Source of the DNA: Streptomyces hiroshimensis
GTDB taxonomy: Bacteria > Actinomycetota > Actinomycetes > Streptomycetales > Streptomycetaceae
DNA length: 64,000 nucleotides
Assembly: GCF_014650335.1 (NCBI RefSeq)
Contig: NZ_BMUT01000018.1
Location: 52,985-116,984, forward strand
Direction of reading: 5' to 3'
The position numbers and the translations under genes are program-made. This document shows, one piece after another, positions 16,376-24,415 of the stretch (position 1 is its first letter; the number at the start of each line of letters is the position of its first letter). Under the pieces are notes generated by a model. The model made no database searches and was not told the DNA's origin. It worked only from the letters and a program-made list of their open reading frames with translations.

Positions 16376-16403
16376 TCACTACGAAGCTACTACCGTCGCT
16401 CAA
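16376..16403 (-). promoter_or_regulatory. Candidate promoter of the sugar-phosphate-cyclase operon
   Basis: On the minus strand TTGAGC (16398-16403) and TAGTGA (16376-16381) are spaced 16 bases, about 140 bases before the cyclase start. The surrounding 16360-16450 is the only AT-richer part of the 384-base gene-free stretch 16235-16618. The rest of that stretch shows only a GGCGGC-type G-rich run near 16456-16478 and no convincing small gene. Confidence 0.35.
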
Positions 16404-16618
16404 GGTGAAGCAAGGGTTCCGGAGCGCGAAAGGTTCAAGAGATCAATTACTCGCGGAGGGGGCGGAGGAGGGGGTGGGGAGGACACTGACGCCCCTCACC
16501 TGCGTGAACCTGTCAAGTCGGCGAAGGCGCCGCGCGCCCGCTCGGGAGGCGCTCGGGAGGGTTGTGTTCACTATGTGAAGGATGGCGTCCCGTGCTGTGC
16601 GTGCCGTACGGTCGCCCG

Positions 16619-16960
16619 GTGAACGTCGCGACCGCCGAAGGGCTGCTCCACCTCATCGCCGCCGAGCCCACGCTGCTCGCGAGCGCGCCCGCCGACCCGG
16701 ACGAGTCGGACCTCCACCTCCGTGCGCGCGACGGCGGGCACCTGTGTCTCGGCTGCGGTCAGCCCGCCCGGTGCGCCGTCGTCGTCAACGCGGACGTACA
16801 CGGGCCGCGTTGGCTGGACCTGTGCTCCCCCTGCTGGCAGACCGTGCGCACGGCCAACGTCCTGTGCGGCGAGGCGGAAGGCGGCGAGGGGCCTGGGAAT
16901 GCCGGCGGGCCTGAGAACGCCGGGGGGCCCGAGAATGGAGACGGTCAGGCCAGGTCGTAG
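16619..16960 (+). CDS. Small Cys-rich hypothetical protein
   Basis: 113 residues from the GTG at 16619. A CLGC (about 44-47) and a later CSPC (about 68-71) in a compact helical-looking domain could form a treble-clef or rubredoxin-like zinc site; the tail is a Gly/Pro/Glu repeat (NAGGPENAGGPEN). Codon use is typical of the window. It is convergent with the macro-domain gene and overlaps its 3' end by 16 bases. I do not recognise a family. Two in-frame upstream start codons exist, but this one leaves a clean N-terminus. Confidence 0.65.
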   Translation: MNVATAEGLLHLIAAEPTLLASAPADPDESDLHLRARDGGHLCLGCGQPARCAVVVNADVHGPRWLDLCSPCWQTVRTANVLCGEAEGGEGPGNAGGPENAGGPENGDGQARS

Positions 16961-17439
16961 ACGGTGACCGGCACTCCGCGGCCGGTGAGCCTGCGCGTGA
17001 CGAGCGGCTCCACCATTTCCCACCGCCCGCCGGCCAGGCCGCAGCCGATCCGGGGCATGTGCACCGACGCCCCGAGGGCGAGGGCCTTGTCACCGAGGGA
17101 GGCCAGGGCGGCATCGATCGCTTCGTAACGCACCGGGACGCCGATGCCGGCCGCGCGCTCCGCGGCGGTACGTATGCCGTGCTGCCCCACCATGTTGGCC
17201 ACCCACAGCCCCGGCTCGACCTCGACGTACTGCACGGCCCCGAGGCCGAAGTCGTTGCGCTGCCGGTCCCTGTACCACCGGCGGAAGGCGGCCTCGGGGG
17301 CGCGCCACCGCCGGGAGAGGGCCAGGACGAAGCCCCTCCCCCACCCACCGGAGTCGTTGCAGACGTGGGCGATGACGCGCGGGCCGGAGCCCCGGGGGGC
17401 CGTCGCGTCCCCGCGCTCGTAAATGATCTCTGAAGGCAT
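16945..17439 (-). CDS. Macro-domain protein (ADP-ribose binding / possible ADP-ribose hydrolase)
   Basis: 164 residues, a free-standing macro domain. Key positions: IIYERGDAT (first strand and Asp), VIAHVCNDSGGWGRGF (ADP-ribose diphosphate loop), the YRD-NDFGLGAVQYVEV strand and MPRIGCGLAGGRW (second phosphate loop). The family binds ADP-ribose and some members remove it from glutamate, DNA or tRNA ends; the NDSGGWGRGF loop resembles the TARG1-like branch (inference). The ATG at 17439 has AAGG upstream. Confidence 0.9.
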   Translation of the reverse strand: MPSEIIYERGDATAPRGSGPRVIAHVCNDSGGWGRGFVLALSRRWRAPEAAFRRWYRDRQRNDFGLGAVQYVEVEPGLWVANMVGQHGIRTAAERAAGIGVPVRYEAIDAALASLGDKALALGASVHMPRIGCGLAGGRWEMVEPLVTRRLTGRGVPVTVYDLA

Positions 17440-17582
17440 GCCGCGCACCTTATGGCCAGGGACTGACACTCCGTCCGCGGCGGCGCATCGTGCCAAGCGC
17501 CACCGGCGCCGACATCGACACCGCCACCAGCCCCGCGAAAACCGCCGGCGGCCGGCGCGGCGGGCCTGGAAGGATCCTCCGC

Positions 17583-17618
17583 ATGACCTACGGAATCGAG
17601 TCCCACCCCGCCTGGTGA
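17583..17618 (+). other. Eleven-codon upstream ORF overlapping the start of the HEAT-like gene
   Basis: ATG at 17583 encodes MTYGIESHPAW, ending in a TGA that overlaps the GTG start of the next gene (GTGA at 17615-17618). It may be a coupling leader peptide, or the true N-terminus separated from the main frame by a frameshift. Confidence 0.4.
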
Positions 17619-19492
17619 GCACCCAGGAGGAGCGCAGCGCGCTCACCCCTCGGACCTCCCTGTACGCCTACGCCCTGCGGCTGCACGACGCAGAGCCCGA
17701 CGGCTCCCTCCCCAGGGGTGGCTATCGCCTGCCGGACCCGGATCCGGCCCCGGCTACCACGCCCCCGACGGCCACGGCCCCGCCCCAACGGCCCGGCAGC
17801 ATCGACCGGGCCGAAGCCCAGGCGGCCGCGACGGACGCCGTCATCCCGCTGCTGACCGAACCCGACACGGTCCGCGCCGCCGACGAAGTGCACCGCCGCC
17901 TCCACGCACTGGGCGTAGGCGTCAGCCATGTCCGGCACGCCTTCACCGAACTGCCCTTGGAGGACGAAGCGGCGGCCCGCGCCCTCGGCCGCCGCCTGGT
18001 GCGTACGGGCACGAGTGCACCGGCCGTGAGCGTCGGCCTCGGCCTTCTTACCCGCCTCGGCGAGCCCGAGGACGTCCCCTACCTCAAGGTCCTCGGCCTC
18101 TTCCGGACCTTCACCCGCCCGGCCATCACGGCCCTCACCTCCATCGACTGCCCGGCTGCGGCCCTGGTGTGGCTGAGCCGGTATACCGAGGGCCGGGAGC
18201 TGCGCCGCCTGGTCGACGCCCTGCTCGCCCACGACGACCAGGCCGCCCGCGCAGGGCTGCTGTCCGTCTCCCTCGACCCCCGTGCCGTGGGGTCCGAAAC
18301 CGCCCGCAGAATCGCGGAGGCCGTCATGCTCGACGACATCATCAGCGACGATCCCGTCGACACCCGCACCCTGGCCCAGGCGGGACGCCTGCTGTCCAGG
18401 ATGGCGGGGGCGGGCACGTACCAGCCCGAGATCCTCGCCTACGACCGGGCCGTCGCCGCGTACGAGGCCTTCGTGACCGGCGCCTACCGACTGCCTCCCG
18501 GCCTCGACCACTACGCGATCCTGCTCTCCGTAGCCCTCGACCTGCACAGCGGGCCGAGCGTTCTCCTCGACTGGCGGCCCGGACGGCGCGAAGCGCTCCT
18601 GGACACCCTGGAGTCCGTACTGTCGGCACCTGCGTGGGCCGCCGTACCCACCGACCCCGGCCTCACCGACCCTGACCTCACCGACCCCGCCGACCGCCGC
18701 CGGGTCCGCTGGATACGCCGCGCGGCACCGCAGCCCTTCACCCGCCCGGAGGCCCCGGGCCGGCTCCGCGTCGAGGTCGTCGTACGCGACCCGGCGGACC
18801 GGGAACCCGTCGAGACGCGGCTGCTGATCGACGGCCGTCCCCTGGTCCCCGAGGCCTTCGGCCGGGGCCCCGCCCACGCCCCGGAGTACCTGCTCCACAC
18901 CGGCCGCCTGCGGGCCACGGCCGAACCTCAGGAAGTGCAGCTCGCCGAGGCGTACTGCACCGAGGGCTGCTGCGGCGCGCTCTACGTCACCATCCGGCGC
19001 GACGGGGACCACGTGGTGTGGAGCGACTGGCGCCGCCCGGGCACCCTGCCGTCCGGGCAGCCCGCGCCCGGGCTCCCCGAGTACCGCTTCGACGCGCCCG
19101 CCTGCGACGCCGAGATCGCGCGCGCCGAGAACGACCACTCCTGGGCCTGGCCGGCCCGGAACGCCGCACGGCTGATCACCGCGGGACTGCGGGAGCGGCC
19201 CGGCATCCTCGCCCGGTGGGACGCCCGCATGGACTGGGTCGGCACCGGCTTCCACGACCCGGACACCGTCGCGGTGTCGTTCACCTTCAGGCCGGGGATC
19301 GCTGCCGGACGCCAGGACAAGGACGGACATTCGCTGCAGTTCATCTGGGACTTCCCGGACGACGGCACGCCACCGGAGGAGCAGGCCGCCGCCGCGCTGC
19401 ACCGTCTCTCGACGCAGGACCCGAAGGGCTACGCGGAAGTCAGGGGCGGCAGCCGCGAGTCGGCCGAGGCGCTGGGCTATCCCTGGCCCTGA
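17615..19492 (+). CDS. Large hypothetical protein with HEAT-like helical N-terminal half
   Basis: 625 residues from the GTG at 17615. Residues about 60-330 are all-helical with repeated hydrophobic pairs (for example SVGLGLLTRLGEPEDVPYLK, AARAGLLSVSLDPRAVG) resembling HEAT/ARM repeats. Residues about 380-560 are beta-rich and include YCTEGCCGALYV, a Cys cluster that may bind metal, and a C-terminal alpha/beta part. No signal peptide. I do not recognise a function. The next gene (TetR) is convergent. The protein does not resemble the macro-domain gene's known partners. Confidence 0.8.
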   Translation: MSTQEERSALTPRTSLYAYALRLHDAEPDGSLPRGGYRLPDPDPAPATTPPTATAPPQRPGSIDRAEAQAAATDAVIPLLTEPDTVRAADEVHRRLHALGVGVSHVRHAFTELPLEDEAAARALGRRLVRTGTSAPAVSVGLGLLTRLGEPEDVPYLKVLGLFRTFTRPAITALTSIDCPAAALVWLSRYTEGRELRRLVDALLAHDDQAARAGLLSVSLDPRAVGSETARRIAEAVMLDDIISDDPVDTRTLAQAGRLLSRMAGAGTYQPEILAYDRAVAAYEAFVTGAYRLPPGLDHYAILLSVALDLHSGPSVLLDWRPGRREALLDTLESVLSAPAWAAVPTDPGLTDPDLTDPADRRRVRWIRRAAPQPFTRPEAPGRLRVEVVVRDPADREPVETRLLIDGRPLVPEAFGRGPAHAPEYLLHTGRLRATAEPQEVQLAEAYCTEGCCGALYVTIRRDGDHVVWSDWRRPGTLPSGQPAPGLPEYRFDAPACDAEIARAENDHSWAWPARNAARLITAGLRERPGILARWDARMDWVGTGFHDPDTVAVSFTFRPGIAAGRQDKDGHSLQFIWDFPDDGTPPEEQAAAALHRLSTQDPKGYAEVRGGSRESAEALGYPWP

Positions 19493-19537
19493 CCGCGTGA
19501 CGCCGAGGCCGAGGCCGGCTGCCCCCGCTCTACGGGA

Positions 19538-20146
19538 TCACTGCTGCCCCTCTCCGGTGAACAGCCTGTCCAGGTACTGGTCGACAGCGGTGAGCACGTC
19601 CCGCGTGTCGATCACGTCCAGCTCGATGAGCGGCGTGAAACCGGTGAGGGCGAGGAGCAGGTTGGTCTCGGTCGCCGGGTCGCGGTCGGGCGGGATGTGC
19701 CCGTCGGCGATCGCCTGGCGGATCAGCTGCTCGACGAGGGCGCGCCCTTGGAGCAGTCCGTCGCGCGCCCGCGCGTGGACGTCCTCGTCGTGCAGTGCCT
19801 CCAGGACGTAGGCGGCGCTCATCCGGCTGGTCGCGCGGGCGTCGGCGTGCAGCGGGAGGGTTTCCGTGAGCATCAGCCGGAGCACGTCGCGGGGGTGCGG
19901 CCGGTCGCCGAGCTCCTGGAGGCCCCGGCCGACGCGCAGCGAGGTCTGCTCGGCCGCGAAGTCCATGGCGAAGGAGAGCATCGCTCCTCGCGAGGCGAAG
20001 TAGTGCTGCAGCGCACCGTGAGAGATGCCCGCCTCCTGGGCGACCTCACGCATGGTCAGATGCGCGACGCCGCGCTGCTCCACCACGCGCCACAGCGCTC
20101 TGGCGATCGTCTCGCGGCGTTCGCGGTGGTCCACCTGCTTCGGCAT
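19538..20146 (-). CDS. TetR-family transcriptional regulator (probable repressor of the adjacent esterase)
   Basis: 202 residues. N-terminal helix-turn-helix around TMREVAQEAGISHGALQHYF (about 30-49). The C-terminal ligand-binding region is divergent with conserved length. Divergent from the carboxylesterase gene; the shared 102-bp region has an inverted repeat overlapping a -35 hexamer. By analogy with local TetR regulators it probably represses itself and the esterase and is released by an esterase substrate or product. Confidence 0.93.
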   Translation of the reverse strand: MPKQVDHRERRETIARALWRVVEQRGVAHLTMREVAQEAGISHGALQHYFASRGAMLSFAMDFAAEQTSLRVGRGLQELGDRPHPRDVLRLMLTETLPLHADARATSRMSAAYVLEALHDEDVHARARDGLLQGRALVEQLIRQAIADGHIPPDRDPATETNLLLALTGFTPLIELDVIDTRDVLTAVDQYLDRLFTGEGQQ

Positions 20147-20185
20147 GGCTCCGGCTTCCTCGTGACGCTCTTTCTCTTTTTCTTA

Positions 20186-20205
20186 CAGTTGACATAATAC
20201 ATCTG
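20186..20205. promoter_or_regulatory. TetR operator overlapping the esterase promoter
   Basis: CAGTTG (20186-20191) and CATCTG (20200-20205) form an imperfect inverted repeat (5 of 6 pairs) covering a consensus -35 TTGACA (20189-20194). A possible -10 follows at 20209-20216. The AT-rich stretch 20166-20214 stands out from its surroundings. Confidence 0.45.
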
Positions 20206-20248
20206 GCTGATAACGCTGGGGGTCTCCGGACGGAAGAAAGGAAACGAC

Positions 20249-21790
20249 ATGCCTGCAGCTGAACAGCCGTGCGTGCGTACCACGGAGGGGGTCGTCCGAG
20301 GCCGCCTGCGGCAAGGGCACGCGGTGTTCCGCGGCATCCCCTACGCCCGGCCGCCGGTGGGGGCTCTCCGGTTCGCCGCGCCCGCCCCGCCCGCGCCCTG
20401 GGAAGGGACCAGGGAGGCAGCGGAGTTCGGCCCCTCGGTACCGCAGTCCGGCCCGGCCCGCGCGATTCCGCCGGAGGGCGCGGAGGGAGTGGAGGGTGTG
20501 GAGGATACGGATGATACGGAGGGCATGGACTGGCTGACGCTCAACGTCTGTACCCCGGATCCGGGCGCGGCGGGGCTGCCGGTGCTGGTGTGGATCCACG
20601 GAGGCGCCTACATCGCCGGTGCTTCGAGTGACCCGATGTACGAGCCGGCGGCGCTGGCCGGAGCAGGCCTGGTCGTGGTGAGCATCAACTACCGGGTGGG
20701 CGCCGAGGGTTTCGCCTTCCTGGAAGGCGCCCCGGCCAACCGCGGGTTCCTCGACCAGATCGCGGCCTTGCAGTGGGTGCAGCGGAACATCGCCGCCTTC
20801 GGCGGGGACCCCGGCTGCGTCACCGTCGCCGGCCAGTCCGCCGGGGCGGGATCGGTCGCCGCCTTGCTGACGATGAAGGCGGCGCGCGGACTGTTCCGGC
20901 GGGCCGTCGCCCACTCGGTGCCGGGCAACACCTGCACCCCCGCCCTGGCCGAGCAGGTCACCGCCGCGCTCGCGGACCGGCTCGGGGTGGCGCCCACCGC
21001 CGCGGCCCTGTCCGGCGTCGGTCCGCAGCGCCTGGCCGACGAGCTCTCGGCCCTCGGCGCCGATCTCTCCGGACACCACGAGAGCTGGGGGCGGCTCGCC
21101 CGGACCGGTGTCGCCGTATGCCCCGTCGTCGACGGCGAGGTCCTCACCGAGACTCCCTGGTCCGCCCTGGCCGGCGGGCGCGCGAGCGGAACCGAACTCC
21201 TCGTCGGCCATACCCGCGATGAATTCCGGCTGTTCAGCGTCATGAGCGGACGGCGGGGCACCTTCACCGACGAGGACGCCCGTACGGCCCTGGACCTGTT
21301 CGCCCCGGCACCGGACGGCGCGGACGCCTACCGGGCCGCCTACCCGCGGGCCACCGCGGAGGAACTGCTGGAAACGGTGTACTCCGACGCCCTCTTCCGG
21401 ATGTCCTCTCTGCAGCTGGCCCAGGCGAACGCCGCAGCCGGCGGCACCTCGTTCCTGTTCGAGCTGCAACTGCCCTCCCCCGCCTTCGGAGGGGCCCTGG
21501 GCGCCTGCCACAGCCTCGACGTCCCCCTGGCGTTCGGCACGCTGGACAGCCCCACCGGCAGAGGGCTCCTCGGCGACCGGCCGGCCCCCGAGGCCGTCGC
21601 GGTGTCGCGCGAGATCCAGCAGGCGTGGGTCCGGTTCGCCACCACCGGCGACGCCGGATGGGCCGCCTACGTACCCGGCCGGCACCTCACTCGCGTTCTG
21701 AGCGCCGAATCGACGACCTCGCCCTACCCGGAAGAGGCCTCCCGCCGCATCTGGGAGGGGCGCGCGCCGTCCCCCTTCGACCTCAAGTAG
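20249..21790 (+). CDS. Type-B carboxylesterase
   Basis: 513 residues. Family start RGRLRQGHAVFRGIPYARPP, oxyanion-hole HGGAY (about 116-120), nucleophile Ser near residue 197 in GQSAGAGS, then a Glu/Asp and a His (ACHSLDVPLAFG, about 419) completing the triad. Short acidic repeats (EGVEGVEDTDDTEG, about 78-91) interrupt the N-terminal lid. No signal peptide, so cytoplasmic. It hydrolyses esters or carbamates of unknown identity. The gene ends before a strong hairpin. Confidence 0.93.
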   Translation: MPAAEQPCVRTTEGVVRGRLRQGHAVFRGIPYARPPVGALRFAAPAPPAPWEGTREAAEFGPSVPQSGPARAIPPEGAEGVEGVEDTDDTEGMDWLTLNVCTPDPGAAGLPVLVWIHGGAYIAGASSDPMYEPAALAGAGLVVVSINYRVGAEGFAFLEGAPANRGFLDQIAALQWVQRNIAAFGGDPGCVTVAGQSAGAGSVAALLTMKAARGLFRRAVAHSVPGNTCTPALAEQVTAALADRLGVAPTAAALSGVGPQRLADELSALGADLSGHHESWGRLARTGVAVCPVVDGEVLTETPWSALAGGRASGTELLVGHTRDEFRLFSVMSGRRGTFTDEDARTALDLFAPAPDGADAYRAAYPRATAEELLETVYSDALFRMSSLQLAQANAAAGGTSFLFELQLPSPAFGGALGACHSLDVPLAFGTLDSPTGRGLLGDRPAPEAVAVSREIQQAWVRFATTGDAGWAAYVPGRHLTRVLSAESTTSPYPEEASRRIWEGRAPSPFDLK

Positions 21791-21800
21791 CCCGCCGGGA

Positions 21801-21891
21801 GCCGCCTACGGCGCGGCGCAGCTGCATCGGCCGTGGCCTCGACCGTCCTGGCGGAGGTGGCCGTAGGCGGCGGTCGGCCGCCGCCTACGGC
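21801..21891 (+). terminator. Hairpin with three copies of a 12-mer after the esterase gene
   Basis: GCCGTAGGCGGC (21860-21871) and GCCGCCTACGGC (21880-21891) are perfectly complementary 12-base arms around an 8-base loop; a third copy of GCCGCCTACGGC is at 21801-21812, so two alternative hairpins are possible. No T-run. Probably the esterase transcript end. The rest of 21791-22082 shows no gene; it contains the leader of the lectin gene. Confidence 0.5.
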
Positions 21892-22082
21892 AGCTCTCGC
21901 ATGACGCGGGCTTTGACGGCCTCATCCACCTGACGGACCTCACCGGTCCGCCGGCCCGCCCATGTCGCATACATGCATGGCCGGACATGTCCTAGCCGCC
22001 CCACCCCCGCTCCGGCATCCTCGGGCAGGCAACACATCGGCATGCGGTGTCCATGACCACTTCCTCCAGCGAGGAGTAAGCC

Positions 22083-22601
22083 ATGCGAAAGTCCAACCGA
22101 TGGGTGGGGCTCCTGGGAGCCATGGGGCTCGTGATCGGCGGCCTCTTCTTCACGGCATCAGCCTCGGCACAGGACCCGGCCGATCCGGTCCAGGCCCAGA
22201 AAGCCGACAAGTCCCTGGTCGGCTTCCTTCTCGTGTCGTACATGAACAACAGATGCCTTGAAGTGCGCGACGGCAACACCGGCAACGGAGCCATGCTGGA
22301 CATGTGGGACTGCCACGGTTATCCCGCCGAGCGGTTCTACTGGGACAATGGCCAGATACGCAGCGACCTGACGGGCAAGTGCCTGGACATCGTCGCGTCA
22401 AACCGCGAGAACGGCGCCGGTGTGAACATGTTCGACTGCCATGGCTGGCCGGCTCAGCAGTGGCACTGGGACGGAAATCGCCTGGTGAGCAACCTGAGTG
22501 GGCGATGCCTCGACATCTCCGGCGCCAACCCGTACGTCGGCGCGTCCGTCCAGATGTGGGAGTGCAATAACGGCCCCGCCCAGAACTGGCGCACGTCCTG
22601 A
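22083..22601 (+). CDS. Secreted single-domain ricin-B-type lectin
   Basis: 172 residues. Signal peptide MRKSNRW, hydrophobic core, cleavage near ASASAQ (about 29). The rest is one beta-trefoil: three repeats containing NNRCLEV...MLDMWDC, TGKCLDI...VNMFDC and SGRCLDI...VQMWEC, each with the QxW-type hydrophobic end (AERFYWD, AQQWHWD, AQNWRTS). Six cysteines sit in pairs as in ricin-B lectins. No catalytic domain is attached, which is unusual because such trefoils are normally accessories of glycosidases. Ribosome site GAGGAG. Probably binds galactose- or xylose-type glycans outside the cell. Confidence 0.92.
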   Translation: MRKSNRWVGLLGAMGLVIGGLFFTASASAQDPADPVQAQKADKSLVGFLLVSYMNNRCLEVRDGNTGNGAMLDMWDCHGYPAERFYWDNGQIRSDLTGKCLDIVASNRENGAGVNMFDCHGWPAQQWHWDGNRLVSNLSGRCLDISGANPYVGASVQMWECNNGPAQNWRTS

Positions 22602-22822
22602 GCCGGGCGGGACAGCGCCCTTCAAGTCGCTGACGGGTTCCACCCGTTCGCCCGCCTCACGCTTGGGAGAGTCTCCGCTGCGGTGGTGCGGGCACGTGCG
22701 GCCCGGTGCCGGAGCCGGCCCCCCGAGGCCACGACCTGGAGAAGGCGGGCTCGCAGTGCGCGGACGTGACCGTCCCGCTCGGTCCCGGCGAGCGACCGGA
22801 CGTGCGTCAAGACGACCGGTTG

Positions 22823-22875
22823 AACCGACGGATCCGATGAAACCGACGGGACCGACGGAACCGATGCAGCCGACG
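22823..22875. repeat. Degenerate 9-bp tandem repeat
   Basis: About five to six imperfect copies of a CCGACGGAA/CCGATGAAA unit lie just past the 3' end of the TetR gene (22890). Copies differ at two or three positions. They do not extend into the coding frame. The rest of 22602-22889 contains nothing I can support. Confidence 0.5.
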
Positions 22876-22889
22876 AACAGCGCCCGGTC

Positions 22890-23489
22890 TCAGTCCGGGC
22901 GCAAGGAGCGCCAGATGCTGTCGGGCAGGATGCGCGCGGCCTCGGCCAGGTCGATGTCGTCGTAGGTGCTGGCCAGCCAGCGGCGCGCGGCCTCCGCGAC
23001 CGGGCCCATGACCAGGACCTCGATCAGAGCCGGGGGCATGGGGGCGATCTCGCCGGCCTCGATGCGCGGCCGGATCCACTCGGCGAGGCCGTCCAGCTTG
23101 GCGGCCTTGGCGGCACGGATCTCCTCGGCGTGCGCCACCAGGTAGCCGGAGTAGGCCGAGGCGTGGAGGAACAGCGCGGCGTCCCGGTGCTCCTCGGTGA
23201 AGCGCAGGTAGGCCAGCACGAGCGCGCGGACGCCGGTGCGTGCGGTGCGGGAGCGCTTCACGGCGTTGACGAGTTCGTCGAGCAACTGCTCCATGCACCG
23301 GGTGTAGAGCGCGGCGGCCAGGCCGTCGAAGCTGCCGAAGTGGTGGTAGAGACTGCCCAGGCTGACACCGCTGGCGGCCGTGACGGCATTGACCGTGAAC
23401 CCCTGCCGGCCCGACTCCGCGTACACGCGCAGCGCGGTGGTCAGGAGCAGGTCGGCGGTCGCTTCGCCGCGTTGTTGCTTGGGGGACAT
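22890..23489 (-). CDS. TetR-family transcriptional regulator
   Basis: 199 residues from the ATG at 23489 (MSPKQQRGEAT); an upstream in-frame start would add a residue run unlike TetR N-termini. Helix-turn-helix around TVNAVTAASGVSLGSLYHHF (about 32-51). The C-terminal domain has YDDIDLAEAARILPDSIWRSL. Divergent from the alpha/beta-hydrolase gene with a perfect operator-like palindrome between; likely represses that gene. Confidence 0.93.
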   Translation of the reverse strand: MSPKQQRGEATADLLLTTALRVYAESGRQGFTVNAVTAASGVSLGSLYHHFGSFDGLAAALYTRCMEQLLDELVNAVKRSRTARTGVRALVLAYLRFTEEHRDAALFLHASAYSGYLVAHAEEIRAAKAAKLDGLAEWIRPRIEAGEIAPMPPALIEVLVMGPVAEAARRWLASTYDDIDLAEAARILPDSIWRSLRPD

Positions 23490-23528
23490 CCGGCGATCGT
23501 ATCCACCCTCCGGCCCAACAAGGGTCAA

Positions 23529-23545
23529 CTAGAAGGAACTTCTAG
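23529..23545. promoter_or_regulatory. Perfect TetR-type operator palindrome
   Basis: CTAGAAG (23529-23535) and CTTCTAG (23539-23545) around a 3-base spacer, in an AT-rich island between TetR (start 23489) and the hydrolase (start 23609). Position between divergent genes supports control of both. Confidence 0.6.
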
Positions 23546-23608
23546 AAAAAGTATCCATAAAGTACCTTCCTCCTCAGGTCAGCAGGCCGGCACGGCATCC
23601 TTGTGGGC

Positions 23609-24415
23609 ATGACGGAACTTCTTGCACCACCTACCGGCGGCCGGCCCATCACCGCTCTTGACGACGGCTCCGGGCCGACCCTGATGGTGGTCCACCCGGG
23701 CGGCGGAGACGCGACGAGCTGGGACGGCGTCACCCGCCACCTGACCGGCGACTTCCGCGTCGTCAGGATCCGGCGGCGGATATACGTCCCCGGCGCGGAC
23801 ATCGCACTGCCCCACTCGATGGCGGACGAGGCGGCGGACATCGTGGCGATCGCGGAACTCCTGAAGCCTCCCGTGCTTCTCGTGGGGCATTCCTCAGGAG
23901 CGGTCGCCGCGCTGGAAGCCGCGTTGCTCGCACCCGGCGCCTTCGCCGGGATGTTCCTCTACGAACCGCCGGTGCCCACCCGGGAGCCGATCGCCGGGGC
24001 GGCGGGAGTACGTGCCCGCGCCGCGCTCGACGCGGGCGACGTCGTCGAGGCGATGCGGATCCACATGCGCGACATCGTCCGGATGCCCGGGGCCACGGTC
24101 GACGCGATGTTCGACGACCGGCATCTGCGAGAGGCGGTCTGCGCCGCGGCGCACGCGCAGATCGCCGACGACGAGGCGATCGACGCACTCGGCGTCGGCA
24201 CCGACCGCTTCGCGGCCCTCACCCTGCCCACGACCCTGGTCCAGGGAGACCTCAGCCCCCTCCATCTGCGCGAGCGCCTGGCCGACCTGGCGGCGGTCCT
24301 GCCGGACGCGCGGGTCGTGACGCTCACCGGACAGGGACACGCCGCCCACCTCACCGCTCCGGGCCCCTTGGCCGGTGCGATACGGGAGACGGCGCGTCAG
24401 GTTCTTCAGTCCTGA
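23609..24415 (+). CDS. Alpha/beta hydrolase
   Basis: 268 residues from the ATG at 23609. Oxyanion region VVHPGGGDATSWDG, nucleophile elbow GHSSGA with Ser95, acid near QGDLSP and catalytic His in LTGQGHAAHLT (about 247). Helical cap between strands 6 and 7. No signal peptide. Serine hydrolase of unknown substrate, probably controlled by the divergent TetR. Its last 10 bases overlap the convergent DacB-like gene. Confidence 0.92.
   Translation: MTELLAPPTGGRPITALDDGSGPTLMVVHPGGGDATSWDGVTRHLTGDFRVVRIRRRIYVPGADIALPHSMADEAADIVAIAELLKPPVLLVGHSSGAVAALEAALLAPGAFAGMFLYEPPVPTREPIAGAAGVRARAALDAGDVVEAMRIHMRDIVRMPGATVDAMFDDRHLREAVCAAAHAQIADDEAIDALGVGTDRFAALTLPTTLVQGDLSPLHLRERLADLAAVLPDARVVTLTGQGHAAHLTAPGPLAGAIRETARQVLQS

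Noticed and set aside
17583..17618. Riboswitch or T-box before the HEAT-like gene
   Set aside because: Only a short open leader peptide and no conserved aptamer-like secondary structure could be supported.
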